Below are positions 51,283-59,118 of a stretch of DNA of 64,000 nucleotides, in pieces. Positions within the stretch are counted from its first letter, which is position 1. Each line of letters starts with the position of its first letter. Under the pieces are notes generated by a model that worked only from the letters and a program-made list of their open reading frames with translations, did no database searches and was not told the DNA's origin. The stretch spans positions 310,001-374,000 of the forward strand of contig NC_015422.1 of assembly GCF_000204645.1 (NCBI RefSeq), given 5' to 3'. This DNA is from Alicycliphilus denitrificans K601. GTDB lineage: Bacteria > Pseudomonadota > Gammaproteobacteria > Burkholderiales > Burkholderiaceae_C. The translations under genes were made by a program, and so were the position numbers.

Positions 51283-53292
51283 ATGGCTACCGACGTGTCC
51301 CCCTCTTGCGGCGCCGCCCCGGCCGCGCTGCGCTTCAACCCGCGCATGCTGTTCCTGAGCCGGTCGCCCGCGCCCATACACGCCGCGCTGCGCGGCGAGC
51401 CTGTGGCGCTGGCCGCAGCCCTGCCGCTGCGCGACGACGTGTCCACGGACGAGATCACGCCGATCGCCATCCTCACGCACTACGACGAGAAGCTGGGCCG
51501 CTACCCCTACACGGGCCTGCAGGTCCAGGGGCAGCGGCCGGTCGCGCCAGGGGCGCTCGCGCGCTCGGGCATCGAGGTGGTGGTGGCGGGCAAGCGCTAC
51601 GGCAAGGGCTCGTCGCGCGAGCACAGCCCGGCGGCGGAACGGCTGGCCGGCGTGCGCCTGGTCATCGCCGAGAGCTTCGAGCGCATCTACCGACAGAACG
51701 CCGACAACATCGGCCTGCTGACCTCCACCGATATGGGCCTGGTGCAGCGCATCGCGGCCGGCGAGGCCATTGCGCTGGAGGAGCTGCTGGTCGGGCGCGA
51801 CGCGCTGGCCGCGGCCATCGTGCGCAGCGGCGGGCTGCTGCGCTTCGGTCAGGCGTGCCTGCGCGGCATGCGGCCGGCCCCTGTGCCGACTGCTCCGGCC
51901 GCGCCGGGGCCGCGGACGCTGTTCGAGAAGATCGTCGCGCGCCATGCGCTGGCCACGGCGTTCACTCCGGCCCACCCGGCGGCGGGCGAGGGCGCCTTCG
52001 TGCGCGCGGACTGGCGCTTCATCCACGAGTACTACACCGGCATGGCGGCGCACATGCTGCATGCGAGCCTCGGCCGGCCGCTGGCGCTGCGCGACCCGGC
52101 CTCCATCGTAGTCTTCGAGGACCACACCTCGTACGTGGAGGAGAGCCCGGCGCACGTGCGCGGCGGGCTGGTGCCCGACGTGCGCCGCATGGTCGATGCG
52201 CAGCGCCGCTTCGTGGCCGACCATGGCCTGCGCTGCCACCGCACGCTGACCGAGGCCGAGGCGGCGCGTGACGACGGCAGCAACGTGGCCGGCATCTCCC
52301 ACGCCATGGTGACCGAGCGCTACGCCCTGCCGGGCCAGCTGGTGGTGGGCACCGACTCGCACACGCCGCACAGCGGCGCCCTGGGCTGCGCGGCCTTCGG
52401 CGTGGGCACCACCGACATGGCCAACGCCTTCGTCACGGGCGCCGTGCGCATGACGCTGCCCGCGTCGCTGCGCGTCGAGCTCGATGGCCGCCTGGCCCCG
52501 GGCGTCACGGCCAAGGACGTGGCCCTGCACCTGCTGGCGCTGCCCTTCATCCGCGAGGGCGGCGGCGTCGGCAAGGTGTTCGAGTTCGCGGGCGCGGCCA
52601 TCGCCGCCATGTCCACCGACGAGCGCGCCACCCTGACCAACATGACGGCGGAGCTGGGCGGCTTCACGGGCATCGTGGCGCCGGACGCGGAGACGGTGCG
52701 CTTCCTGCGCGAGCGCCGCGGCGTGGACTTCGCGCCAGAGTCCTGGATGCGCAGCGACCCCGGCGCCCATTACGCGCACGTGATCCGCGTGGACTGCGCG
52801 CAGGTCGGGCCCATGGTCGCGGCGCCCGGCGACCCGGGTAACGGCCAGCCCCTGGCCCGGCTGGCGCGGCCCGTGCGCATCGACATCGCCTACGGCGGCT
52901 CCTGCACCGCGGGCAAGCGCGAGGACTTCGACCACTACCACGCGGTGCTGCGCTGGGCCGCCGACCGCGGGCTGCGCGTGGCGCCAGGCGTGGCGCTGTA
53001 CCTGCAGTTCGGCACCACGGCGGTGCGCGACCACTGCGCGGCCGCCGGCTATCTGGACGCCTTCGAGCGCGTGGGCGCACGCATCCTGCAGCCCTCCTGC
53101 GGCGCCTGCGGCAACTGCGGACCAGGCGGCTCCAGCGATCCGGGGCAGGTCACGGTGAGCGCCATCAACCGCAACTTCCCCGGCCGGGGCGGCCCTGGCA
53201 GCGTCTGGCTGGCCAGCCCGCCGACGGTGGCGGCCAGCGCCATCGCGGGCGAGATCCTGTCCTTCGAGGAGCTGCAGGCGCGCCACGCCTGA
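51283..53292 (+). CDS. Aconitase-family hydro-lyase, fused swivel-first form
   Basis: A 669-residue fusion. Residues about 40-190 are a LeuD/aconitase swivel domain (DDVSTDEITPIAIL, GKRYGKGSSREHSPAAERLAG). Residues about 205-665 are the [4Fe-4S] catalytic region (VVGTDSHTPHSGALGC, YGGSCTAGKREDFDHY, PSCGACGNCGPGGSS). Cluster cysteines are in GCAA, SCTAGK and CGAC/CGNC contexts. Canonical fused aconitases have catalytic first and swivel last; here the order is reversed, as in AcnB but without the HEAT domain. It likely isomerises or hydrates a di- or tricarboxylic acid. It heads an operon with a Bug receptor and an RraA-type aldolase. Exact substrate unknown. Confidence 0.83.
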   Translation: MATDVSPSCGAAPAALRFNPRMLFLSRSPAPIHAALRGEPVALAAALPLRDDVSTDEITPIAILTHYDEKLGRYPYTGLQVQGQRPVAPGALARSGIEVVVAGKRYGKGSSREHSPAAERLAGVRLVIAESFERIYRQNADNIGLLTSTDMGLVQRIAAGEAIALEELLVGRDALAAAIVRSGGLLRFGQACLRGMRPAPVPTAPAAPGPRTLFEKIVARHALATAFTPAHPAAGEGAFVRADWRFIHEYYTGMAAHMLHASLGRPLALRDPASIVVFEDHTSYVEESPAHVRGGLVPDVRRMVDAQRRFVADHGLRCHRTLTEAEAARDDGSNVAGISHAMVTERYALPGQLVVGTDSHTPHSGALGCAAFGVGTTDMANAFVTGAVRMTLPASLRVELDGRLAPGVTAKDVALHLLALPFIREGGGVGKVFEFAGAAIAAMSTDERATLTNMTAELGGFTGIVAPDAETVRFLRERRGVDFAPESWMRSDPGAHYAHVIRVDCAQVGPMVAAPGDPGNGQPLARLARPVRIDIAYGGSCTAGKREDFDHYHAVLRWAADRGLRVAPGVALYLQFGTTAVRDHCAAAGYLDAFERVGARILQPSCGACGNCGPGGSSDPGQVTVSAINRNFPGRGGPGSVWLASPPTVAASAIAGEILSFEELQARHA

Positions 53293-53329
53293 GCCCCGTG
53301 CATCCATGAAAACCCAAGGAGACGACGCA

Positions 53330-54319
53330 ATGCAAACCTTTCCCCTCACACGGCGGGCCGCCCTGGCCTGCATGGCCGCCAGCGCCTTCGTGCTGGCCCC
53401 GCCGGGCGCCGCGGCGCAGTTCGCTGCATCGGACAAGCCCGTGCGCATGGTCGTTCCGCTTGCGCCCGGATCGACCGTGGACGCGGTGGCCCGCGCCCTG
53501 GGCCCGGGCCTGGGCCGTGCGCTGGGCCGCCCCATGGTGGTCGAGAACGTCGCCGGCGCCGGCGGCATTCCCGGCACCGGCCAGGTGGTGAAGGCGCCCA
53601 AGGACGGCTCGGTGCTGGGCATGGTCTCGTCCAACCACGTGATCAACCCCGGCATCTACAAGTCCATCCCCTACGACAGCCTCAAGGACATCACGCCAAT
53701 CGCCGTGCTGGCCACGGTGCCGCTGGTGCTCGTGGTCCACCCCTCTGTGCCCGTGAAGACCGTGGGCGAGCTGCTGGCCTATGCCAGGGCGCGGCCGGGT
53801 ACGCTGAACCTGGGGTCCGCGGGCAACGGCAGCACGCTGCACCTGGCCGGCGAGCTGCTGGTGAGCGAGACCGGCATCGACATCCGGCACGTGCCCTACC
53901 GCGGCACGGGCCCGCTGGTCACCGACCTCATGGGCGGGCAGGTGCAGATGGGCTTCGTGTCGGTATCGCAGGTGGCGGCGCAGGTCAAGGCAGGCACCCT
54001 GCGGGCGCTGGCCGTGAGCACGCGCCAGCGCTCGGCCAGCCTGCCCGACGTGCCGACCATGGCGGAGGCGGGCGTGCCCAACTACGGCTTCGACGCCTGG
54101 ATCGCGCTCATCGGCCCCGCCGGCATGCCCAGGCCCGTGGTGGACGGCTACGCCGCCGCCGTGCGCAGCGCCATGGCATCGCCCGAGGCGCATGCCGCCA
54201 TCGTGGGCCAGGGGCTCTCGGTGCTGGACATCGGGCCGGATGCCGCGCCCGCCTTCTTTCAGTCCGAGCTGCACAAGCACCAGAAACTGGTGAAGCAGTC
54301 CGGCGCCACGCTGGATTGA
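53330..54319 (+). CDS. Bug/TctC-type substrate-binding protein
   Basis: A periplasmic receptor of 329 residues with a twin-arginine-like leader (PLTRRAALACMAASAFVLA, cleavage near GAAAQ). Motifs are KPVRMVVPLAPGSTVDAVAR, NVAGAGGIPGTGQVVKA and a distal SPEAHAAIVGQG helix. The ATG at 53330 follows AAGGAGACGACGCA; an upstream ATG at 53306 has no such site. It lies between the aconitase-family and RraA-type genes and probably captures the acid they degrade. Confidence 0.91.
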   Translation: MQTFPLTRRAALACMAASAFVLAPPGAAAQFAASDKPVRMVVPLAPGSTVDAVARALGPGLGRALGRPMVVENVAGAGGIPGTGQVVKAPKDGSVLGMVSSNHVINPGIYKSIPYDSLKDITPIAVLATVPLVLVVHPSVPVKTVGELLAYARARPGTLNLGSAGNGSTLHLAGELLVSETGIDIRHVPYRGTGPLVTDLMGGQVQMGFVSVSQVAAQVKAGTLRALAVSTRQRSASLPDVPTMAEAGVPNYGFDAWIALIGPAGMPRPVVDGYAAAVRSAMASPEAHAAIVGQGLSVLDIGPDAAPAFFQSELHKHQKLVKQSGATLD

Positions 54320-54327
54320 GGCGGCCC

Positions 54328-54861
54328 ATGGCATCCGAGCAGGCGCCCATCCGGCCGGGCGAATCGACGGCCGACCTGTGCGACCGCCTGGGGCCGCTGG
54401 CGCGCGTGTGCGGCGCGCCGCTGCGCGCCTACGGCGGGCTGCGGCAGGCATGCGCCCCGGTGGCCACCCTGTGCGCGCAGGGCTCGGCGGACGGGGTGCG
54501 CGCGTGGCTGGAGCAGCCGGGCGAGGGCCGCATCCTGGTTATCGACGGCGGCGTGCCGGAGCATGCCCTGCTGGGCGACCGGCTGGCCGCGCTGGGGCTG
54601 GCGAACGGCTGGCGTGGCGCGATCGTGCACGGCGCGGTGCGCGACGTGGCGGCGCTGGCCGGCCTGGATTTTGCCGTGCTGGCGCTCGGGGCCACGCCGC
54701 GGCGCGCCGCCGGCGGCGGGGCGGGGGCGCCCGGCTGCACGCTGGAACTGGCCGGCGTGCGGGTGGCGCCCGGCGACTGGGCGTGCCTGGACCGCGACGG
54801 CGTGGTGTTCGTCAGCGCGCGGCCAGGATGGGAAACAGCTTGCTCAACCCGTCGGCCATGA
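54328..54861 (+). CDS. RraA-family 4-hydroxy-4-methyl-2-oxoglutarate aldolase-like protein
   Basis: A 177-residue short RraA-type protein close in length to E. coli RraA (161). Unlike E. coli RraA, which has VRQ, it keeps the aldolase motif Asp-x20-Arg-Asp (D in LLGDRL, then HGAVRD), so it is probably a pyruvate-releasing aldolase rather than an RNase E regulator. The ATG at 54328 is eight bases after the receptor gene. Its last 50 bases overlap the convergent marC gene, giving an atypical C-terminal tail. Confidence 0.8.
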   Translation: MASEQAPIRPGESTADLCDRLGPLARVCGAPLRAYGGLRQACAPVATLCAQGSADGVRAWLEQPGEGRILVIDGGVPEHALLGDRLAALGLANGWRGAIVHGAVRDVAALAGLDFAVLALGATPRRAAGGGAGAPGCTLELAGVRVAPGDWACLDRDGVVFVSARPGWETACSTRRP

Positions 54862-55447
54862 CCTCCACGGACAGCGCCGCCAGGATCAGGCCCATGAGCC
54901 GCGTCATGACGTTGATGCCGGTCTTGCCGAGCGCGCGCTCTATGGGCTCGGCCAGCGCGAAGCACAGCGCCGTGGCCGCGCCCACCACCACGCCGTAGCC
55001 CACAAGGGCCAGGTGCTGCCAAAGGGTCTGGGCGCGGTCGGCATAGATCACCACCGTGGACATGGCCGCCGGCCCCGTGAGCAGCGGAATGGTCAGCGGC
55101 ACGACGGCGATGCTGGAGCCCTGGGCCGCCTTTTGCGCGCCGGCCTCCAGTTCGTTCGTGTGGGGCTTGGCCTCGGCCGGCTGGGCGTTCAGCATGTTCA
55201 TGGCGCTGATGAGCAGCAGCAGGCCGCCGCCCACCTGGAAGCTCTGCAGCGAGATGTTGAAGAAGTCCAGGATCTGCAGCCCCACGAGCGCGCAGGCCGC
55301 GATCACGCAGAACGCGCTGAAGGCTGCCACCTGGATGGTGCGCCGGCGCTGCGCGGCGCTGAAGCCGTTGGTGTAGTGGATGAAGAACGGCACGATGGCC
55401 AGCGGGTTCACGATGGCCAGCAGCGTGATGAGCGGCTTCAGGTCCAT
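54812..55447 (-). CDS. MarC family membrane protein
   Basis: A 211-residue inner-membrane protein with about six hydrophobic segments, opening LKPLITLLAIVNPLAIVPFF and containing VPLTIPLLTGPAAMSTVV and RLMGLILAALSVEVMADGL. The start at 55447 gives the family length; an in-frame start 75 bases upstream would add an Arg-rich leader. Function is unknown despite the historical name. Its end overlaps the RraA-type gene by 50 bases. Confidence 0.88.
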   Translation of the reverse strand: MDLKPLITLLAIVNPLAIVPFFIHYTNGFSAAQRRRTIQVAAFSAFCVIAACALVGLQILDFFNISLQSFQVGGGLLLLISAMNMLNAQPAEAKPHTNELEAGAQKAAQGSSIAVVPLTIPLLTGPAAMSTVVIYADRAQTLWQHLALVGYGVVVGAATALCFALAEPIERALGKTGINVMTRLMGLILAALSVEVMADGLSKLFPILAAR

Positions 55448-55560
55448 GCGAGCTCCCGCGCGGCCGGGGCGCCGCCGATGACCACAACAATCTTGCCCAT
55501 GAACGCGTGACTCCTGAAACAATCGCGCATTGGAACAGGTTTTAGTCAGGAGATCACGAC

Positions 55561-56250
55561 ATGGGACAGTGGGTAGACCTCACATCGGGCGACGGCTTCG
55601 TTTTTCCCGCCTGGGTGGCGCGCACCGATGGCGCGCCGCGCGGCGCGGTGGTGGTGCTGCAGGAGATCTTCGGCGTCAACACGCACATCCGCTCCGTGGC
55701 CGACCGGTTCGCCGCGCGCGGCTACCTGGCGGTGGCACCATCCACCTTCGCGCGCGTGCAAAAGGATGTGGACCTGGGCTACGGTCCCGAGGACATGCAG
55801 GCCGGCATGGCGCTCAAGGCCGCGGTGGAGGGCTTGCCCGCGCCGGGCGTGCTGCCCGACATCCAGGCCGCCATCAACTACGCGGCGCGCCAGAGCGGCC
55901 GCAAGGTCGGCGTGGTGGGTTACTGCTGGGGCGGGCTGCTGGCCTGGCGCGCGGCCTGCCTGGCAGAGGGCCTGTCCGCCGCCGTGCCCTACTACGGCGG
56001 CGGCATCACCTCGGCCGAGGAAGTCGCGCGCCGGCCGCGCGTGCCGGTGCTGGCGCATTTCGGCGAGCGCGACCGCTGGATCACGCAGGACGGCGTGCAG
56101 GCCTTCGCGCAGGCCCATCCCGAGGCGCAGGTGCATGTGTACCCTGCCGACCACGGCTTCAACTGCGACCAGCGTGCCAGCTACGACGAGGCCGCCGCCC
56201 TGAACGCGCGCGAGCGCACGATGGCCTTCCTGGCCAGGTACGTGGGCTGA
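55561..56250 (+). CDS. Dienelactone hydrolase family protein
   Basis: A 229-residue cytoplasmic hydrolase with the carboxymethylenebutenolidase catalytic set: Cys122 in GYCWGG, Glu35 in LQEIFGV, Asp171 in GERDRW and His198 in PADHGFN, at nearly the same positions as in the classic enzyme. It opens dienelactones to maleylacetate or acts on related lactones and esters. The ATG follows CAGGAGATCACGAC. No chlorocatechol genes lie nearby, so it is probably a general paralogue. Confidence 0.88.
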   Translation: MGQWVDLTSGDGFVFPAWVARTDGAPRGAVVVLQEIFGVNTHIRSVADRFAARGYLAVAPSTFARVQKDVDLGYGPEDMQAGMALKAAVEGLPAPGVLPDIQAAINYAARQSGRKVGVVGYCWGGLLAWRAACLAEGLSAAVPYYGGGITSAEEVARRPRVPVLAHFGERDRWITQDGVQAFAQAHPEAQVHVYPADHGFNCDQRASYDEAAALNARERTMAFLARYVG

Positions 56251-56257
56251 ATTTGGG

Positions 56258-56311
56258 CCAAATATGGCCCGGGTGCTTGCCTGCAGAGCGCCAGGCGCTG
56301 TGGTTTTGATA
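56258..56311 (+). repeat. Interspersed palindromic repeat, copy 8
   Basis: AAATATGGCCCGGGTGCTTGC, loop, GAGCGCCAGGCGCT, ending TTTTGATAG. It fills the 63-base gap between the convergent dienelactone hydrolase and efflux transporter genes. Confidence 0.7.
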
Positions 56312-56313
56312 GA

Positions 56314-57882
56314 TCAGTGCGCCCCCGCCGCCGCGTCGGCGCTGCCCTTGGATGCGTGCGGCGCGTGGGCCAGCCAAACCAGCGGGATCAGGAACAGGAA
56401 CAGCACGGCCGAGGCGTAGAAGATGTCGTTGGCCGCGAGCATGAAGGCCTGCTGGTTCACCAGCCGCTCCACCTGCGCGAGCGCCTGCTCGGGCGTGAAG
56501 CCGCCGACCTGCAGGCCCTGCAGCGCCTGGGCCAGCGCCGTGTTGCCGTGATGCAGGCCCTCGGTGAGCTGGGCGTGGTGCAGCGTGGCACGGCGCTCCC
56601 ACAGCGTGGTGGCGATCGACGTGCCCACGGCGCCGGCGGTGATGCGCATGAAGTTCGACAGGCCCGAGGCCGCGGGGATGCGGTCGGGCGTGATCTCCGA
56701 GAGCGTGACGGTCACCAGCGGGATGAAGAAGAACGCCATGGCGATGCCCTGCACGATGGTGGGCACCATGATGGTCGCCAGGTCGGCCTGGGTGTTGAAG
56801 TTGGAGCGCATCCACAGCACCAGCGCGAACACCAGGAACGCGAAGGTTGCGAAGCGCCGCGGGTCGGTCCTGCCGATGTTCTTGCCCACCCAGGGCGAGA
56901 GCACCATGGCCAGAAGGCCCACGGGCGCCATTACCTCGCCGGCCTGCGTGGCGGTGTAGCCCATGTACTGCTGCAGCCACAGCGGCAGCAGCACCACGTT
57001 GCCGAAGAACAGGCCGTAGCCCACGGCGGTGGCGAGCGCGCCGGCCCAGAAGTTGCGGTTGCGAAACAGCGTCAGGTCCACCACGGGGTGGTCGTCGCCG
57101 CGCTCCCAGATCAGGAAGGCCACGAGGCCGACAGCCGCCACCAGCGCGCAGGCCACGACCCAGGGCGACTCGAACCAGTCGTGCTCCTTGCCGATGTCCA
57201 GCATGATCTGCATGGCGCCCACCCAGATCACGAGCAGCGCCAGGCCTATGGAGTCGATGGGCAGCTTGCGCCGCACCGTCTCGCGCTTGTGGAAGATGCC
57301 CCAGGTGACCAGCACGGCCACGATGCCCACCGGCACGTTGATGTAGAAGATCCACGGCCAGGCCATGTTGTCGGTGATCCAGCCGCCCAGGAGCGGCCCG
57401 GTGACGGGCGCGATCAGCGTGGTCATGGACCACATGGCCATGGCCAGCCCGGCGAGCGCGCGCGGGTAGCTCGACAGCAGCAGCGACTGCGACAGCGGGA
57501 TCATCGGCCCCGCCACGAAGCCCTGCAGCGCGCGCGCCGCGATGAGCATCGCCATGTTGGGCGCCAGGCCGCACAGCAGCGAGGCGATGACGAACAGCGT
57601 GACGCTGGCCACGAACAGCCGCACCTGCCCGAAGCGCTGCGACAGCCAGCCCGTGAGCGGCACCGCGATGGCGTTGGCCACCGCGAAGCTGGTGATGACC
57701 CAGGTGCCCTGCGTGGGGCTCACGCCCAGGTCGCCCGCGATGGCGGGCAGCGACACGTTGGCGATGGACGTGTCGAGCACGTTCATGAACGTGGCGGCCG
57801 ACAGGGCCAGCGTGCCCCAGGTGCGCGCGCTGCCGGTGAGCGGCGGTGGCGGCAGGGGCGCCGGGTGGGCGGGGGAGGCCAT
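56314..57882 (-). CDS. emrB: DHA2-family MFS drug efflux transporter (EmrB-like)
   Basis: A 522-residue inner-membrane antiporter with about 14 hydrophobic segments. DHA2 signatures are NVLDTSIANVSLPAIAGDLG in the first helix, GWLSQRFGQVRLF after helix 2 and RALQGFVAGPMIPLSQSL in helix 4. It starts two bases after the adaptor gene and forms a tripartite pump with the adaptor and outer-membrane genes. Confidence 0.93.
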   Translation of the reverse strand: MASPAHPAPLPPPPLTGSARTWGTLALSAATFMNVLDTSIANVSLPAIAGDLGVSPTQGTWVITSFAVANAIAVPLTGWLSQRFGQVRLFVASVTLFVIASLLCGLAPNMAMLIAARALQGFVAGPMIPLSQSLLLSSYPRALAGLAMAMWSMTTLIAPVTGPLLGGWITDNMAWPWIFYINVPVGIVAVLVTWGIFHKRETVRRKLPIDSIGLALLVIWVGAMQIMLDIGKEHDWFESPWVVACALVAAVGLVAFLIWERGDDHPVVDLTLFRNRNFWAGALATAVGYGLFFGNVVLLPLWLQQYMGYTATQAGEVMAPVGLLAMVLSPWVGKNIGRTDPRRFATFAFLVFALVLWMRSNFNTQADLATIMVPTIVQGIAMAFFFIPLVTVTLSEITPDRIPAASGLSNFMRITAGAVGTSIATTLWERRATLHHAQLTEGLHHGNTALAQALQGLQVGGFTPEQALAQVERLVNQQAFMLAANDIFYASAVLFLFLIPLVWLAHAPHASKGSADAAAGAH

Positions 57883-57884
57883 GC

Positions 57885-59084
57885 TCAGCGCGCGCCCAGG
57901 TTAGCGTTGATGATGCGCGCCACGTCGGCGTCGGCGCCCTCATCGAGCGATGCGTAGACGGCCGTCTGCGCCACGGCCTCCTGGCGCGGCGCCTCGGCCA
58001 GCGCGGGGCCGCCGCGCTCCTTCGTGTCCACCGTCACCTCCATCGACAGGCCCACGCGCAGCGGGTGCTCGGCCAGCTGAGCGGCGTCGAGCGCGATGCG
58101 CACGGGCACGCGCTGCACCACCTTGATCCAGTTGCCGGTGGCGTTCTGCGCGGGCAGCAGCGCGAAGGCTGCGCCCGTGCCCACGCCCAGGCCCGCCACG
58201 GTGCCGGTGTATTCGACCTTCTTGCCGTACAGGTCGGCCGTGAGCTTCGCGGGCTGGCCCAGGCGCAGGTGGCGCAGCTGGTTTTCCTTGAAATTCGCGT
58301 CCACCCACACCTGCGACAGCGGCACGATGGCCATGAGCGGCGTGCCCGCGGCCACGCGCTGGCCGAGCTGCACGCTGCGCTTGGCCACGTAGCCGTCCAC
58401 GGGCGCGGGCAAGGCTGTGCGGCGGTCGGCCAGGTAGGCCTCGCGCACTTTGGCGGCGGCGGCGCGCACGCTGGGGTGCTCCTGCACGGCCACGCCCTGG
58501 GTGAGCGCCTGGTTGCTGGCGAGCTGCTCGCGCGCCGCCGCCACGCCGGCCTGCGCGGCCGCGAGCTGGGTCCGCGCGGTGTCGAGCTGGCTCTGCGCAT
58601 GCTGCAGCTCTTCCTTGGAGACGGCGCCGTCGCCCGTCAGCATCTGGCGGCGGCGCAGGTCGTCCTGCGCGCGGGCGATGTCGGCCTGGGCGCGCGCCAC
58701 GTCGGCCTCGCGCAGGCGCACCTGGGCGGCCAGCGTGGCGTTGTTGGCGTAGAGCTGGCGCGCCTGGCGCACGGCCTGGGCCAGCGCGGCCTCGGCCTGC
58801 TGCAGCGCGACGCGCGCGTCGGCCGGGTCCAGGCGCACCAGCGCGCTGCCTGCGCGCACGAGGTCGGTCTCGTCGGCCAGGATGGCCGTCACCGTGCCGC
58901 CGGTCTGCGGCGTGATCTGGATGACGTTGCCCTGTACGTAGGCGTTGTCGGTGTTCTCGTAGTGGCTGGCTACCAGCCAGTCGTACAGGCCCCAGGCGGC
59001 GCCTGCGAGCACGACCACGCCTGCGAGCGTGAGCAGGGCCTGGCGGCGGGCGGGCTTGGCGGCGGGAGATTGCGGTGCGTTCAT
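57885..59084 (-). CDS. emrA: Membrane-fusion adaptor (EmrA/HlyD family)
   Basis: A 399-residue periplasmic adaptor with one N-terminal membrane helix (about 15-37), a lipoyl half (YVQGNVIQITPQTGGTVTAI), a long alpha-helical hairpin rich in Ala, Gln and Arg, and a second lipoyl half (PVDGYVAKRSVQLGQRV). It bridges EmrB-like and outer-membrane components. Confidence 0.92.
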   Translation of the reverse strand: MNAPQSPAAKPARRQALLTLAGVVVLAGAAWGLYDWLVASHYENTDNAYVQGNVIQITPQTGGTVTAILADETDLVRAGSALVRLDPADARVALQQAEAALAQAVRQARQLYANNATLAAQVRLREADVARAQADIARAQDDLRRRQMLTGDGAVSKEELQHAQSQLDTARTQLAAAQAGVAAAREQLASNQALTQGVAVQEHPSVRAAAAKVREAYLADRRTALPAPVDGYVAKRSVQLGQRVAAGTPLMAIVPLSQVWVDANFKENQLRHLRLGQPAKLTADLYGKKVEYTGTVAGLGVGTGAAFALLPAQNATGNWIKVVQRVPVRIALDAAQLAEHPLRVGLSMEVTVDTKERGGPALAEAPRQEAVAQTAVYASLDEGADADVARIINANLGAR

Positions 59085-59118
59085 GGTGGATGCGGGACTT
59101 GTGTTGGGGGGAGTGGAT

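Noticed and set aside
51283..53292. Calling the fused protein isopropylmalate isomerase (LeuCD) or AcnB
   Set aside because: No leu genes are adjacent, the domain order is not LeuC-LeuD, and the HEAT domain of AcnB is missing. The family name is kept general.
54328..54861. Treating the RraA-type gene as truncated by marC
   Set aside because: Its length is close to that of E. coli RraA and all core motifs are present; only the last residues are atypical.
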